Shown piece after piece: positions 32,756 through 43,755 of a stretch of DNA of 64,000 nucleotides. The notes under the pieces were generated by a model. It was not told the origin of the DNA. It searched no databases and saw nothing but the letters and a program-made list of their open reading frames with translations. A program made the position numbers and the translations under genes. This DNA is from Adineta vaga (lineage: Eukaryota; Rotifera). Each line of letters opens with the position of its first letter. Positions within the stretch are counted from its first letter, which is position 1. The DNA is taken from contig CP075492.1 of assembly GCA_021613535.1 (NCBI GenBank), positions 17,174,001-17,238,000 of the forward strand, read 5' to 3'.

Positions 32756-34527
32756 ATGATTACACAATTTGAATCATTAGCAAATGAAACTTTATTGAAT
32801 TTATTTGAATTTCTTCGACCATTGGATTTATTTCGTATCTTTTATAATGTTAATATTCGTTTGAATAGTTTAATAATCAATCATTTTCAAAACTATTGTT
32901 TTGATTTTCGTTCATTAGAAAAAAACGATTTTGTTACACTTTGTCATGATTATCTTCCATTGGTTATTCATAAAATCATTTATATTCGTTTCTCTAATGA
33001 TGATGATACACCAAATCAATTCAATGATTTTCTTTCTTATAAAATTAACTTAGATCAATTTAAACAATTACATTATCTTACATTTTATCATATTGAATTT
33101 GATTCAAACAATCAAGAATTTCTTTTCAATAATATTCAGAATCTATTCTGTTTAACACATCTAAAATTTGTTGCTTGTCAAACTGTATCGAATAACAATG
33201 ATGAAGATAATACAGAATCTCGTAGTTTTATTGGTCAAATTTGAAGTCATTCAAAATTAATTTATTGCTATTTGGATATGAATTTATTTCTTCTTCCAAC
33301 AATCGTTTCCTTATCGATACAACATGTTTATATAACAAAAAGATATTTAAAATATGATGAATTAATAATTCTAATGGAAAAAACGCCTAATCTTGAATAT
33401 TTTTCTACATTAGGTCGATTTTCATCTGAAAGGGATAGTTATGATGATATTGATACAACACCACCATTGTCAATGAATTTATCAATGAAAGAATTTAAAT
33501 TAATTGGATTATCTTCACGAAAAATAATGTTAAATACTTTATATCGAATGAGAAATTTAATTTCATTAAATATTCAATCATCTTTTATTTATCTTGATGG
33601 AAATCAATGGAAAACTATTATTGAAAATAATTTACCTAAATTAAAGGAATTTCATTTAACTATGAATTTTAAATTTGAAAATTTAACAAACCAAGAAAAA
33701 CAAGTTGATTTAATACTTAAAACATTTGAAAATTCTTTTTGGATTGATCAACATCAATGGCTTATGGGATGTCTTTGGGATAATTCAAAAGATAGTTCAT
33801 GGATTTGTTTATATTCATTACCATTTTCATTTGCAAACTATTATGATACAAAATCACCAAATAATTATCGAATAAAATCAATAAATTCATCATTAGATAT
33901 GAAATATTCATATAATCATGTTGATTATATTAGTTTATGATCGTTCACTTTTTCAAAATACAATTTTTTCAAATGTTAAATTATCTCATTTAAAATATCT
34001 TGATATTAAATGTCCATTTGATAATCAACTATTTTTAACATGTCCAAAATTTGATTATTTATTTGGATTAAGATTAGATATTTTACACAATTATTCATTA
34101 TCTCAAATACAAATATTACTTGATAAAATACCTCATCTTACGACATTAGAATTTAAATCATGGTCAACAACAGAAGAAATTCCACCTTTTAATTTAACAA
34201 ATAAATCAATTTATTGTCTACATTTGGATGGAATTAATGAAATACGTCATATTCATTGTTTTAATCGTCAACAATCGATTAAATTAAGTAAATCACCATT
34301 AGGTAAACAATGTCAAGTACTTCATATTAATGTTAAATGATCCGTTGGCAATAGTCGAACTTTCATATAAAATGTATAATCTTCGTACATTATATGTCAG
34401 ATATGAACATGATTCACGAAGTCATAAACCTGATCTACTCGATTGGTTACAATGTCGTTTACCATCAAGAATGAATGTAACACGAATATGTTATGGAGAA
34501 TTTATTATTCGATCAAATATTTGTTAA
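32756..34527 (+). pseudogene. F-box/LRR-type protein with one stop and two frameshifts
   Basis: Relative of the gene at 20620-22445. It opens MITQFESLANETLLNLFEFL with an F-box-like N-terminus and leucine-rich text. An in-frame TGA at 33242-33244 interrupts it, the same frame then runs on to about 33935, a one-base shift near 33925-33940 leads into SLFQNTIFSNVKLSHLKYLD, and a second shift near 34330 leads to the tail (YKMYNLRTLYVRYEHD... DWLQCRLPS). All parts of the protein are present in order, so decay is recent. No GT-AG introns explain the breaks. It would have been an SCF ubiquitin-ligase adaptor. Confidence 0.8.
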
Positions 34528-34627
34528 ATATGTCATTTTTTGTTTCAAATAAAAATTGTTTGGTTTTCATTAGTTATATAGATTACAACAATGAAAGACG
34601 GAACAACAAGAAAAATAGGGTTTATAA

Positions 34628-35620
34628 TTAATCATGTTCTTTTGTTCGTTGTGTTCTGTTCATTGTTATATTCGGTCTTTTATCTCGAAGTATTGTTCTT
34701 TGAAATAATCGTTTTAATTCTGATCGAAATAATTTTGATGTTGAAAGATTGATAATTATAGTAAGAGAAAATTTCGTATATACTAAACAATGTACAGCAT
34801 TGTTAATAAAGAATTCAATTGCCACATGAATAGGTGATTTCACTGCATAATATGTTATTAAACTGTAAAGAAAGAAGGATGGTTGTGGCATAAATAAAAA
34901 AATTAAAATAGCAACTTGATTAATTAATAATTTCATTAATTGAAATTCTTTTCTTGACATTATATGATGTACCTGATGACCTTCATTTGGTCGAATTTGT
35001 CTTCCAATAGATCGAATATTTTTTAATGTTAGCCAACCAAATATAAATAGTAGAATTAAAGGTATAAAAGCAGCACAAATAGCATCTTGAATACGAAGAA
35101 ACCAATCATAAGTATAACTAATTGTTCCACATTGTCCATTTTTAATTGTATAAAACATAAGACAATGACTATATACAACAAGCCATAAAAGAATATTACA
35201 AATAATTATTCGACGAGCTATTTTTTGTGAACTCCATTGACGACGAAGTGCATTACGAGAACTAGCAACATATCGATCAATTGATGCTAAGACTATAAAA
35301 TAATGTGGTACAGCAACAAATGTAAATGTTATATAATATCGAACTCGACATAACCAATCAGATATATTGTATATACTAATATTATAACCAAAATTGAGCA
35401 TTCGTGTTAAATCACCCATATTATATGTTAATAATTCAGATGTACTATATGCAATTAAATACATTGAACATGGACTTTTACGTAAATTTGGTTGAGAAAA
35501 AACAAGAATAATAAGAATTGATCCAATGTTTCCCATAATTAATGTAAAACCCAAAACATATTGTGTAAAAATTTTATTATAAAAATAAATTTCATCGATA
35601 GTTATTTTTGTATTATTCAT
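34628..35620 (-). CDS. Rhodopsin-like 7TM receptor, intronless
   Basis: 330 aa from the ATG at 35620. TM1 contains GN (LIMGNIGSILIILVF), TM3 ends with a canonical-like IDRYVASS, a Cys (WLCRVRYY) pairs with one in the second loop (NGQCGTIS), TM5-TM6 follow, and TM7 ends KFSLTIIINLSTS without a clear NPxxY. The tail is basic with Arg/Lys. The pattern resembles the peptide-receptor-like orphan GPCRs expanded in bdelloids. It is tail-to-tail with the F-box/LRR pseudogene (100 bp apart). Confidence 0.85.
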   Translation of the reverse strand: MNNTKITIDEIYFYNKIFTQYVLGFTLIMGNIGSILIILVFSQPNLRKSPCSMYLIAYSTSELLTYNMGDLTRMLNFGYNISIYNISDWLCRVRYYITFTFVAVPHYFIVLASIDRYVASSRNALRRQWSSQKIARRIIICNILLWLVVYSHCLMFYTIKNGQCGTISYTYDWFLRIQDAICAAFIPLILLFIFGWLTLKNIRSIGRQIRPNEGHQVHHIMSRKEFQLMKLLINQVAILIFLFMPQPSFFLYSLITYYAVKSPIHVAIEFFINNAVHCLVYTKFSLTIIINLSTSKLFRSELKRLFQRTILRDKRPNITMNRTQRTKEHD

Positions 35621-36380
35621 TATTGACTGATACGACTATTTTTTTTGTTAACGACGGAATTTCTTCTTATATATTAAATTGAAGAATGCATCTCTTATCT
35701 TTACAGATTCCTGACTTTTTTTTAATTATTTCAGCGAACATTCTTTTGTTTTTATGTTCTCGGAAAATTAATCTTTTCTGACAAGGCCAGATTCTTGTTC
35801 TCTTGAAAAAAAACTCTTTTCTGTGCTTCAATTCTAATTAAAATCTTGAATCAATACATTCAAATGTGTCGATTGGTGATGTACCCAAAACGAATGAAAC
35901 TATAGTAAATAGGTTTTTTCAATCCCTTTGAGCATCTAAGTTTTTTTTCTTCATTATCCATACTTTGTTTACATTATCACAAGGATTCATTATAAGATTA
36001 ATATATTTTATGGATAAATGGGTGTGGGTGGTTGTTTATGCGTGCAAGTCAGTGTCTCTATCCACTCGCACTCTCAACCAAATCTACACCCATACCCATC
36101 CTCAAGCCGTTAACTATCATTTCGATACAATGTGAAAAATATAGATATCAATGAATATTCAACTTTATATAATTAAGATAATTGCTATGTTTCGAAAACT
36201 TTTCTCATAAAAAGAAAAAGTACATTGATTTCTATTCTGATTTATTTTGACTCGTCGCCGAAAAAGTACATTATAAACAACGAACGAAACGATCATGCTA
36301 AAGAGAAAAGAAAAACCTTACATAATTTTGTGTGAGTAAAAAGGCGTTAGTCTTCGTGTACAGAATCGAACAAATTTGAC
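35621..36380. other. Intergenic with the longest GT-rich hairpin
   Basis: Between divergent genes; it carries the hairpin at 36018-36106. No other feature was seen. Confidence 0.45.
36018..36106. repeat. GT-rich intergenic hairpin (copy 15), loop shared with copy at 25272
   Basis: Left arm TGGGTGTGGGTGGTTG, long loop containing TTTATGCGTGCAAGTCAGTG as in copy 10, right arm CTACACCCATACCCATCCTC. Confidence 0.75.
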
Positions 36381-37505
36381 ATGTCGATACAAGGTAAAGA
36401 GCCACATGGAGATGAAAATAATATTGATCAGTATGCAGGCGATCCTACAGCACCATTTAATGAAACTGAAGCATTCAATAATATTTGGGAGGCTTTACAA
36501 TGGAAACAAATACGAACTCGAGTACCTGTATGCTTTAAAAAGACAATACGTAATCGTTATATGCTTGCTAATTTAATCTATTTTGGTTATGCTATTGGTA
36601 TTCTTATTATTGACTTCAATCCTGTTGTCAATGGAACAGCTGGTACGGATAATTCTTGTCCAACAACTGGTGTCAGTCTTGACGATTCTATAACACAGAA
36701 TGATGTTACGAATAAGATGTATCTCGGTAAGTTTTGTCTAAAAATTTACATTTCAAACAATCATCCGTTTTGCTATTCAAGGTCTAGGTGTTGTTCATCT
36801 TGTGTCGGCCTTTTTATATTGGTGGGCATGGGACAATCGAGTATGGCATGACATCATTATGATACCAGAATATTTGAACCATATAGAAGCAGCATTATAT
36901 ATATGGTCAGCTGCTTGGTATCCAAGAGAAGATACTTATGGAGGTTATTATACATTGGCAATTCATAAAATTGAAATGACAGCAGCAACTGTCGAATTAA
37001 TCGCTTCATTCGGATGGTGCGTATGTGACTTAATTTTTTCTGAAATTTATTGACAACGATCCTAGCATAAATATAAACGAATACAATCTATTTTTATAGG
37101 ATAATGTCATGGTATATGACTTATATACGAACACTTGGCCGTGGTTTCACATTAGATGATCCTGATGTGATCGGATTTTTAACAACGACGATCTCTTCAT
37201 TTATTTATATGGCATATAACATTCAAATCAACCTTGATCCAACACAATATGGTAGCAATTATTTGTATACTTATGGCGATATTGTTTATTTTGTTGGTGC
37301 TTGTTACTATATATTTGCTTGTTTTCGTGATGATCATTGGTTTTGGTTTCTTCCATCAAGTGGACAGTACGGTGTTGCAGCAGGTAAAATTCGTGTTCAA
37401 CCAAAAGTTTTACCACAGTTTGGCAAACCACCGGTATTAATGTGTGGTTCTTGTAGACGACGATCGAAAACTATTGTCAAAGACGTCAAACAAGTGGAAG
37501 TATAA
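36381..37505 (+). CDS. Multi-pass membrane protein, unrecognised, 3 exons
   Basis: Exons 36381-36726, 36782-37016 and 37100-37505 join in frame (987 nt, 328 aa) through introns GTAAGT...TTCAAG and GTGCGT...TTATAG. The N-terminus is hydrophilic (MSIQGKEPHGDENNID). Hydrophobic segments appear at about MLANLIYFGYAIGILII, GVVHLVSAFLYWWAW, ATVELIASFGWIMSWY, VIGFLTTTISSFIYMAY and IVYFVGACYYIFACF, so five or six passes are likely. Trp- and Tyr-rich motifs (YLNHIEAALYIWSAAWYPRED; HWFWFLPSSGQYG) look like a conserved family signature, but I cannot name it. The tail is basic and ends QVEV. A GT-rich hairpin follows 15 nt after the stop. Confidence 0.75.
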
Positions 37506-38132
37506 CCTATTTCAGTGTTTTGATGTCGGTGTATATGAGTCTATGCTCTTAAACTACACCCACACCCTATATTCTAATAATTACCTATTCTTGAATTTTC
37601 TTTGTATTTCATAAATAAATAACGTTCATGGACATAAATCAATATTACTATTTTGAAAAAGAAATTGTTCTCTTCGTCTTGTTATTCTTTAACATCGGTG
37701 AATGAAAATTTGAAAATATTTTTGTTACTTATCGATTCATCTATAGTGAAACAAAACAAAATGTTACTTTCGATGTTAGACAGACGAAATTGTCTGGCAT
37801 TTAATGATTGCCAACAAGCAACTCAAGGACATAAATCATAAAATACGAAGAAAGAAGAGACAAAAAAATCATGACAATTTTACTGTTTTGTTTCAAAATC
37901 AAAATATTAAAATACTTAAAACATTTCAACAGACACATCTGTACTTAAGTTGCTGTTTTCTATGGTTTAAAAAGAAAACATACGTCAATTCGAAAAAAAC
38001 CTTCTAGTTAAAAAATTGTTTCTATTTACTTTTATCCGTCTCTCAATGTTTAAGAAATGCTATATAAGAACATGTTAGTGTACTCTCTCACTGCATTTTA
38101 TTTTATTTCAGTATTTCAACCGATAATAAACA
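37506..38132. other. Intergenic with a GT-rich hairpin near its left end
   Basis: The hairpin at 37521-37569 is followed by AT-rich DNA without supported genes. Confidence 0.4.
37521..37569. repeat. GT-rich intergenic hairpin (copy 16)
   Basis: GATGTCGGTGTATATGAGT, loop CTATGCTCTTAAA, CTACACCCACACCCTAT. The loop is shared with the copy at 60981. It lies 15 nt downstream of a stop codon. Confidence 0.7.
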
Positions 38133-40583
38133 ATGAACAATACATTTTTTATCATCTGTCTAATTCTGCAAGTTTCTCTTGTTCATCTGACGCATTTTTT
38201 TGGTGGAACGATAACATCGTAAGTTTCTGATATTTTCAATATGTGTTGCTTTAAATGAATATACATTAATATTGTAGGCGTCCTTACAATAATTCACAGA
38301 CAACTGGTCCAATACAAATGATAGTGCGCGAACGATGGTCATGGCTTCGTAGTCGCTATTCTCCATTTTGTTCTCCTGCAACCATTGCTGCACAAACTCC
38401 TTTGATTGGTGATTCAAATAGTGTTGCTTGTTTCGTTGCCGGGTGTACAGCTTACTGGCCTAATACCGCAATGAACACACAGACCTGGTGTACTGATTAT
38501 AGTATTCCTCTTGATACGGCTTCGGGTGAATATTATAATACATACTCAATACCGATCAATATTACATTTAGTATTCGTTTTTCTGGCGGCAATTGGCTTG
38601 ATCAGCTTGGTGCAGGATGGGCAGGTTTAGGATGGAGTGTTGTTAGTCGAATTAATACAATTGTTCGACCAGATAATCGTATAAATACTAGTCCTGTTGC
38701 TGTTTCACTTCCAATTATCTACAAACTAACCAGAGTACAACATACACATGTTATTCAAATGTCTGATTTTGATGGAACAGATATATTAAAATGTCGCTGG
38801 GCTACTTCGTCAGGCAATGTCAACGGAGTTGATGAATGTAGTGGTATATGCAACGGTCTTCCTGGTGGTGTTAACGCTGCTTTAACTGGAATTAATTGTA
38901 CGATGTCCTTTACACTTCTAACAGATAACTGGTATTATGGAGTGGCATTACAAATTGAAGATTTCTATGATAATGCAGCATTTTTAGCAAATACTCCAAT
39001 GAGTTCTGTTCCTTTGCAATTTCTTTTCTATGGTTATGGAAATACTAGTGGTTGTAATACACCACCAGCAATTGTTGGTGAGCGACCCAATCGAGGTATG
39101 AATCTAAAACTTACAATCAAGAAATTGTATATCTATTTCTAATTATTTATTTCAAAGCTTGTATTGGTGTGATGCCCAACGATAATATAACGTTACTTGT
39201 CATTGTAGAAGTATATTGTCCTGGAAAAAGTATTGTTGATTTTATTTCGACTGTACCACGTGGTGTAACGAAGAGTAGTATTTTAAATCCAAGTGTTGGT
39301 TAGTATATATATATAACATGAGTAGGAACTATTTCTTTTCACTTGTCATTTTTAGGTAGATATGACCTTGTTCTATCTTGGATTCCTAGAACTGATCAGT
39401 ATGGTCCTCAAGGAATTTGTATGGCAGCAATCGATAATACAAAGATTCAATCAAATCAATGGTGTGTTACATACTTAGTTGGTTTTCTATCACCTGATGT
39501 TATTAAACCAACACTAGTTCAAGGTACAGCATCACCAATTGGTACTGTCTTTCAAAATCAAACTATCTTCGCTATTCAAAGTAACAATTCCATTAGGATT
39601 TTATTCTGATAGTTGATTTATATTTTATAGCCTCGAAATTCGTCAATCGTCCTACACGAAATGGAACTAATATCTATTTTCGAAATGCCAGTGCTGGTGG
39701 CACAATTGTTCAAACATTTGATTGTGGTTGGGCACCTGAAGTAACATATACAGGATATACAATTGTTATTCGTTTTCCAATTGCACCATGGACTCCTGGA
39801 CATTTCTTCTATGTTACAATGGATAGTGGTATGATTCAGTTTTGTTCTCTTCGACATTGATTACTTCGTTCTTTATTCGATTTTAGGTGTTGCTAGTGGA
39901 ACAGAATTTTGTGGTCCTGAATCTGCAGCACTAAATGATCCAACCTTTTGGGTATTTAACATATGGAATCCAGCAGTTTCATCAACAACAACAACAACCA
40001 CAACACCATTTACAACAGTAACAGTAACAACAAAACCAACATCAACAACAAGTATTAATACTTTAGTAAGATTCGCATTTGTCTCTTCCATTAATTTATA
40101 TGAATAATTTACTTTCAATAGTTAACAACAACTGGTATTATTATAACAACAACACTTCCGGCAACTACAACAGCAACAACTACAACAACAGCTCCACCCA
40201 CCACAGCTCGTAAAAAGAAACGTTTTTTTTAATATTTTCAATAAAAATTCATTGACTTTCGTTTTTGTTTAGCTCCAACAACAGCTGGTCCAACTGTATC
40301 CAGTGCAACAACTGAATCAACAGTTGCTGTTATGTATCCAAAAGATTTTGTAAGTATTAATTTCAATGTAAATATTTCTCTATCTGTATCCCATATGTAA
40401 TAGGAAGATGCTTGTAAACAACCAATTGGAGTTATGACTGCTTTGTTGATGGCAATTATGATGCCTGTGCATACTGTCGCTATGTATGCTGCTTTTACAA
40501 AATATGGTTCATTGTTTAATCCAGCTAAGATGAAAGCAAAAACAAGACATCAACTACGAATGAGAAGAGTTCTACAAAGTTAA
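38133..40583 (+). CDS. Secreted/surface protein with Thr-rich stalk and C-terminal TM, 9 exons
   Basis: Nine exons with GT-AG introns all join in phase (86, 818, 141, 225, 198, 179, 88, 77 and 180 nt) to give 663 aa; exon starts are 38133, 38278, 39158, 39356, 39631, 39887, 40122, 40273 and 40404. The N-terminus is a signal peptide (MNNTFFIICLILQVSLVHL). The ectodomain has similar paired units with Cys and Trp (NTQTWCTDYSIPLD; SNQWCVTYLVGFLS; FDCGWAPEVTYTGY), then a mucin-like Thr/Pro stalk spread over exons 6-8. Exon 9 has a hydrophobic stretch (GVMTALLMAIMMPVHTVAMY) and a basic tail (KAKTRHQLRMRRVLQS). I do not recognise the ectodomain family. It is probably a type I surface glycoprotein. 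Confidence 0.8.
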
Positions 40584-41303
40584 ACAATTTTATACTACAT
40601 TGAAAATTTGACTATATCATAAACATCCATTAACCTATTGTTTTTCCACTAATGATTTACTTCCTTTTTATAATACAAATAATTCAGAAAAAATAAAAAT
40701 TTTTCAGAGTATGAATGTCTCTGTTATATCCAGAGACACAATTATTAATCATCCATTCTTTCTCCTTCTCTGTTTCCTCTAGCAACAATTTTCTCCTGAT
40801 TTTTGTTTTATTTCTAGGAGGAAGGTGGGGTTCGAACAATAGAATACGTCCACTAGGCTTCTTCAAGGGTAACACTCGTAACAAATGATACTGGTGTGCC
40901 TCCATGTTGCGCTGTGTTTTGGGTGAAAACGCGCATCGATATGCCGTAGAATAAATAAATGTTGTAAATTTTTTAAAATAAACGTATAGGATTAGAAAAT
41001 TTTTCTTTGTTGGAGAGTATGAATAGTTTATGACCAGCATCTACATTCTTCTTCTGACTCAACGTTGAAACTGCGTAATCATCATTTTATTTTCATTGGA
41101 GGAAAAAAAAATTTTCGCGACATATCATAGATAAACTTATTATTTCTATTTGTGTTATGGAATAGAAGAAAGAATTTTTCTTATCTTATCTATGGAGATA
41201 AGATTCTATGTTTCATTTTACGTTCTTGCACAATGAAAATGCAACATTTCGAAAAACATCTATATAAGTTCCTACTAACTATAGAAAATCGACAGTTGTC
41301 AAA
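40584..41303. other. Intergenic 0.7 kb
   Basis: A GGGTTCGAAC string near 40838 resembles a tRNA B-box, but the surrounding sequence does not fold as a tRNA. No gene could be supported. Confidence 0.4.
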
Positions 41304-43267
41304 ATGTTATTTCTTTTGATTAGTCTTTTATGTCATGTATTTTTAAATCATGCAGTTATACTTCATTGTGATTTCGAAACAGATTGTGTTGATTTCACTT
41401 TTGATTCTAATTGGGGTTTAACAGATGGTGAACATTCCCAAGGTATTGATCATGATCATACCTTAAACACAAGTGCTGGTCATTACCGTTTCTATAATCC
41501 TCAAGTCATTTACCCAACTCAATGGGCACAAATACAAACAACTAATTCAATACCATTGCCAACTGATCGTGTTCTATGTTTTTATATGTGGTATTTTACA
41601 TCTCATGTCAATTTTCCATTCAATATTCAAGTTGGACAAGGTGATGATGGACAATTAGCACGTGTATTATTTTCTACTGCTGGACAAAATGTATCAATTA
41701 CTGATTGGACATTAATTAATGTTACATTACCAATTGAAGAATTGAAAATATTTATTCGATTGAATATTACAAGTCAACCTTTAACATTCGATGATTTCTC
41801 AGTTGATTATTGTGATGGACCACGTCCAATACCTCCAAAAATATTATATTCATGTGATTTTGAATCATTATGTACGAATGATTTTATTTCCTTACCTCAA
41901 TATGAATATCAATGGTCAATTCTCAATGCCAGTGATGCTGTTAAATTAGATAAAGCAGCACCAACTGTTGATTTTACCTTTGGAAATGCATCAGGTCATT
42001 ATGGATTATTATCTAATGTTTCAAGAGGTCTTGGTTATCTACATGTACGAAAAGAAATTCAAATAACATCAAACGAATTGTACTGTTTGAATTTTCGATA
42101 TTACGGTACTCAAGGACCAAATAGATTTCAAGCATATTTATCAATTTATTCGTGGGAATCCATCGAATCAAAAACAATCGAAAAACTATGGCCAGTAGGA
42201 GATATACATAAATATCAGTAAATAATTTTCATTAAATCAAAATATTATATTAAAATACTGTTTCTTTCCCCTAAATTGTAGATATACATTCAATCAATGG
42301 TAAGACCTCGGATCATGATCTGATAAAATAAAAACTTTTTAATCGATATAATTGTTTTTATATTAGGACTTGGGGTGTTATCAGTCTACCTATTGGTAAT
42401 TATTCACTTTTGTTTCGTGTATTTAATGGAGATTTTTATTCAAGTACATTTGCTATTGATAATATTGCTATTATTTCATGTGTCTATCCTCCTTCTCAAA
42501 CTAGTCCATCTCTTCTTTCATTTTCCTGTGATTTCGATCATTCAACTACGTGTGGTATGATGAATGCTGCAACATCATCTAAGACTGTCTTTAATTTTAC
42601 TCTATCAACTGGTGATACAATACCTAATAAAAATCTTGGTCCAATACGTGATCATACGACTAATTCAACATCCGGTGGTTTTCTCTACTGGAATCGACAA
42701 GTACCATTTACTTCGACAGATTCTGGAACAATATTTACAACAACACCCGTTGCTGAAAATTTTAATCTATGTATTAAATTTGCTTATTATGTAAAATCAA
42801 CACTGATTAACAAGAATGCAACGACAATTACTCTTTTTTCACCAACCATATGGTCACGATCATTAGATGATAGCCAAGGATGGCAAATAGCTATTGTTCC
42901 GATTAATAGTTATATGTATGACAAAACATTTTCATTTTATGTTAATCAAGCACAGCCAGTAGCAGTATCAGTCGCTTTTGATGATATTGAAATGGATCAA
43001 TGCAGCATTTTAACACCAACTACGACTACGACAACGACTACGACTACGACAACGACTACGACTACGACCACGTCTACAACAATAACAACAAGTACTAGTT
43101 CAGCAACATTTACAACAGTAACAACTAGTAGCTCAACAATAAGTAAAACAACATCAATATTTGTTCCAACTACTTCAAGCAGTGCTCATCGATTCGATTT
43201 TTTTAATAGAAACAGTTTAATAATTATTTCTTTTTTTTCAATCATTTTTCAAAAATATTTCTATTGA
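41304..43267 (+). CDS. MAM-domain surface protein with an 18-nt microexon
   Basis: Exons 41304-42217, 42282-42299 and 42367-43267 give 611 codons including TAA (610 aa). The middle exon is only 18 nt (ATATACATTCAATCAATG) but has good GTAAGA donor and TTGTAG acceptor contexts and keeps the frame (KYQ-YTFNQW-TWGVI). After a signal peptide there are three MAM-like units, each opening with C-D-F-E/D (CDFETDCVDF; CDFESLCTND; CDFDHSTTCG) and carrying D-H-T...GHY/GGF features. A Thr-rich low-complexity stretch encoded by ACTACGAC repeats (43018-43075) follows, then a short hydrophobic C-terminus (LIIISFFSIIFQKYFY), perhaps a GPI signal or TM. MAM domains mediate adhesion. A GT-rich hairpin starts 32 nt after the stop. 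Confidence 0.85.
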
Positions 43268-43755
43268 ACAAATAAATCTTATTAAATTTTCTTTATTTGT
43301 GAGTATGTGGATAAACAAACCTATGTAACACTGTTCTCACATCCTCACTCTCAAAATAAAAGTTACAATCACGTTTCTAACAACAATTGTGCTTTTAAAG
43401 CGACACAAGTGATTGAAAAAGAACAAATGTTGAATCTATGCATTGAATACAAAGGCAAATATACAAGACATTTATTTAAAAAAAGAAATAGATTGAGAAG
43501 CATTAAAACGCACATTTTTTCTGCATTTATTCTACGCTTTATTCTGTAATTCTGTTTTTTTTTGTTTTTATGTAGTTGAATATAAATTATTATTTTCATT
43601 TGTATTTCACTTGACGAAAGCAGTATAGCATCAAGTATTTCTGGAATAGGATATATGCTTTGTTGTTTTAGGTATTATACTGAACACTTAACACGTTTGA
43701 ATTAAATATTGGTGTTTGACAAACAATCAGACAAAAAAATTAGTGCACGAAGATA
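43268..43755. other. Intergenic with a GT-rich hairpin
   Basis: The hairpin is at 43299-43354. A polyadenylation-like AATAAA (43270-43275) lies just before it. No further features. Confidence 0.4.
43299..43354. repeat. GT-rich intergenic hairpin (copy 17)
   Basis: Degenerate arms: GTGAGTATGTGG and TTCTCACATCCTCACTCTCA. Confidence 0.5.

Noticed and set aside
40838-40850. tRNA-like B-box (GGGTTCGAAC)
   Set aside because: No acceptor stem, D-arm or anticodon arm can be formed at the right distance on either strand.
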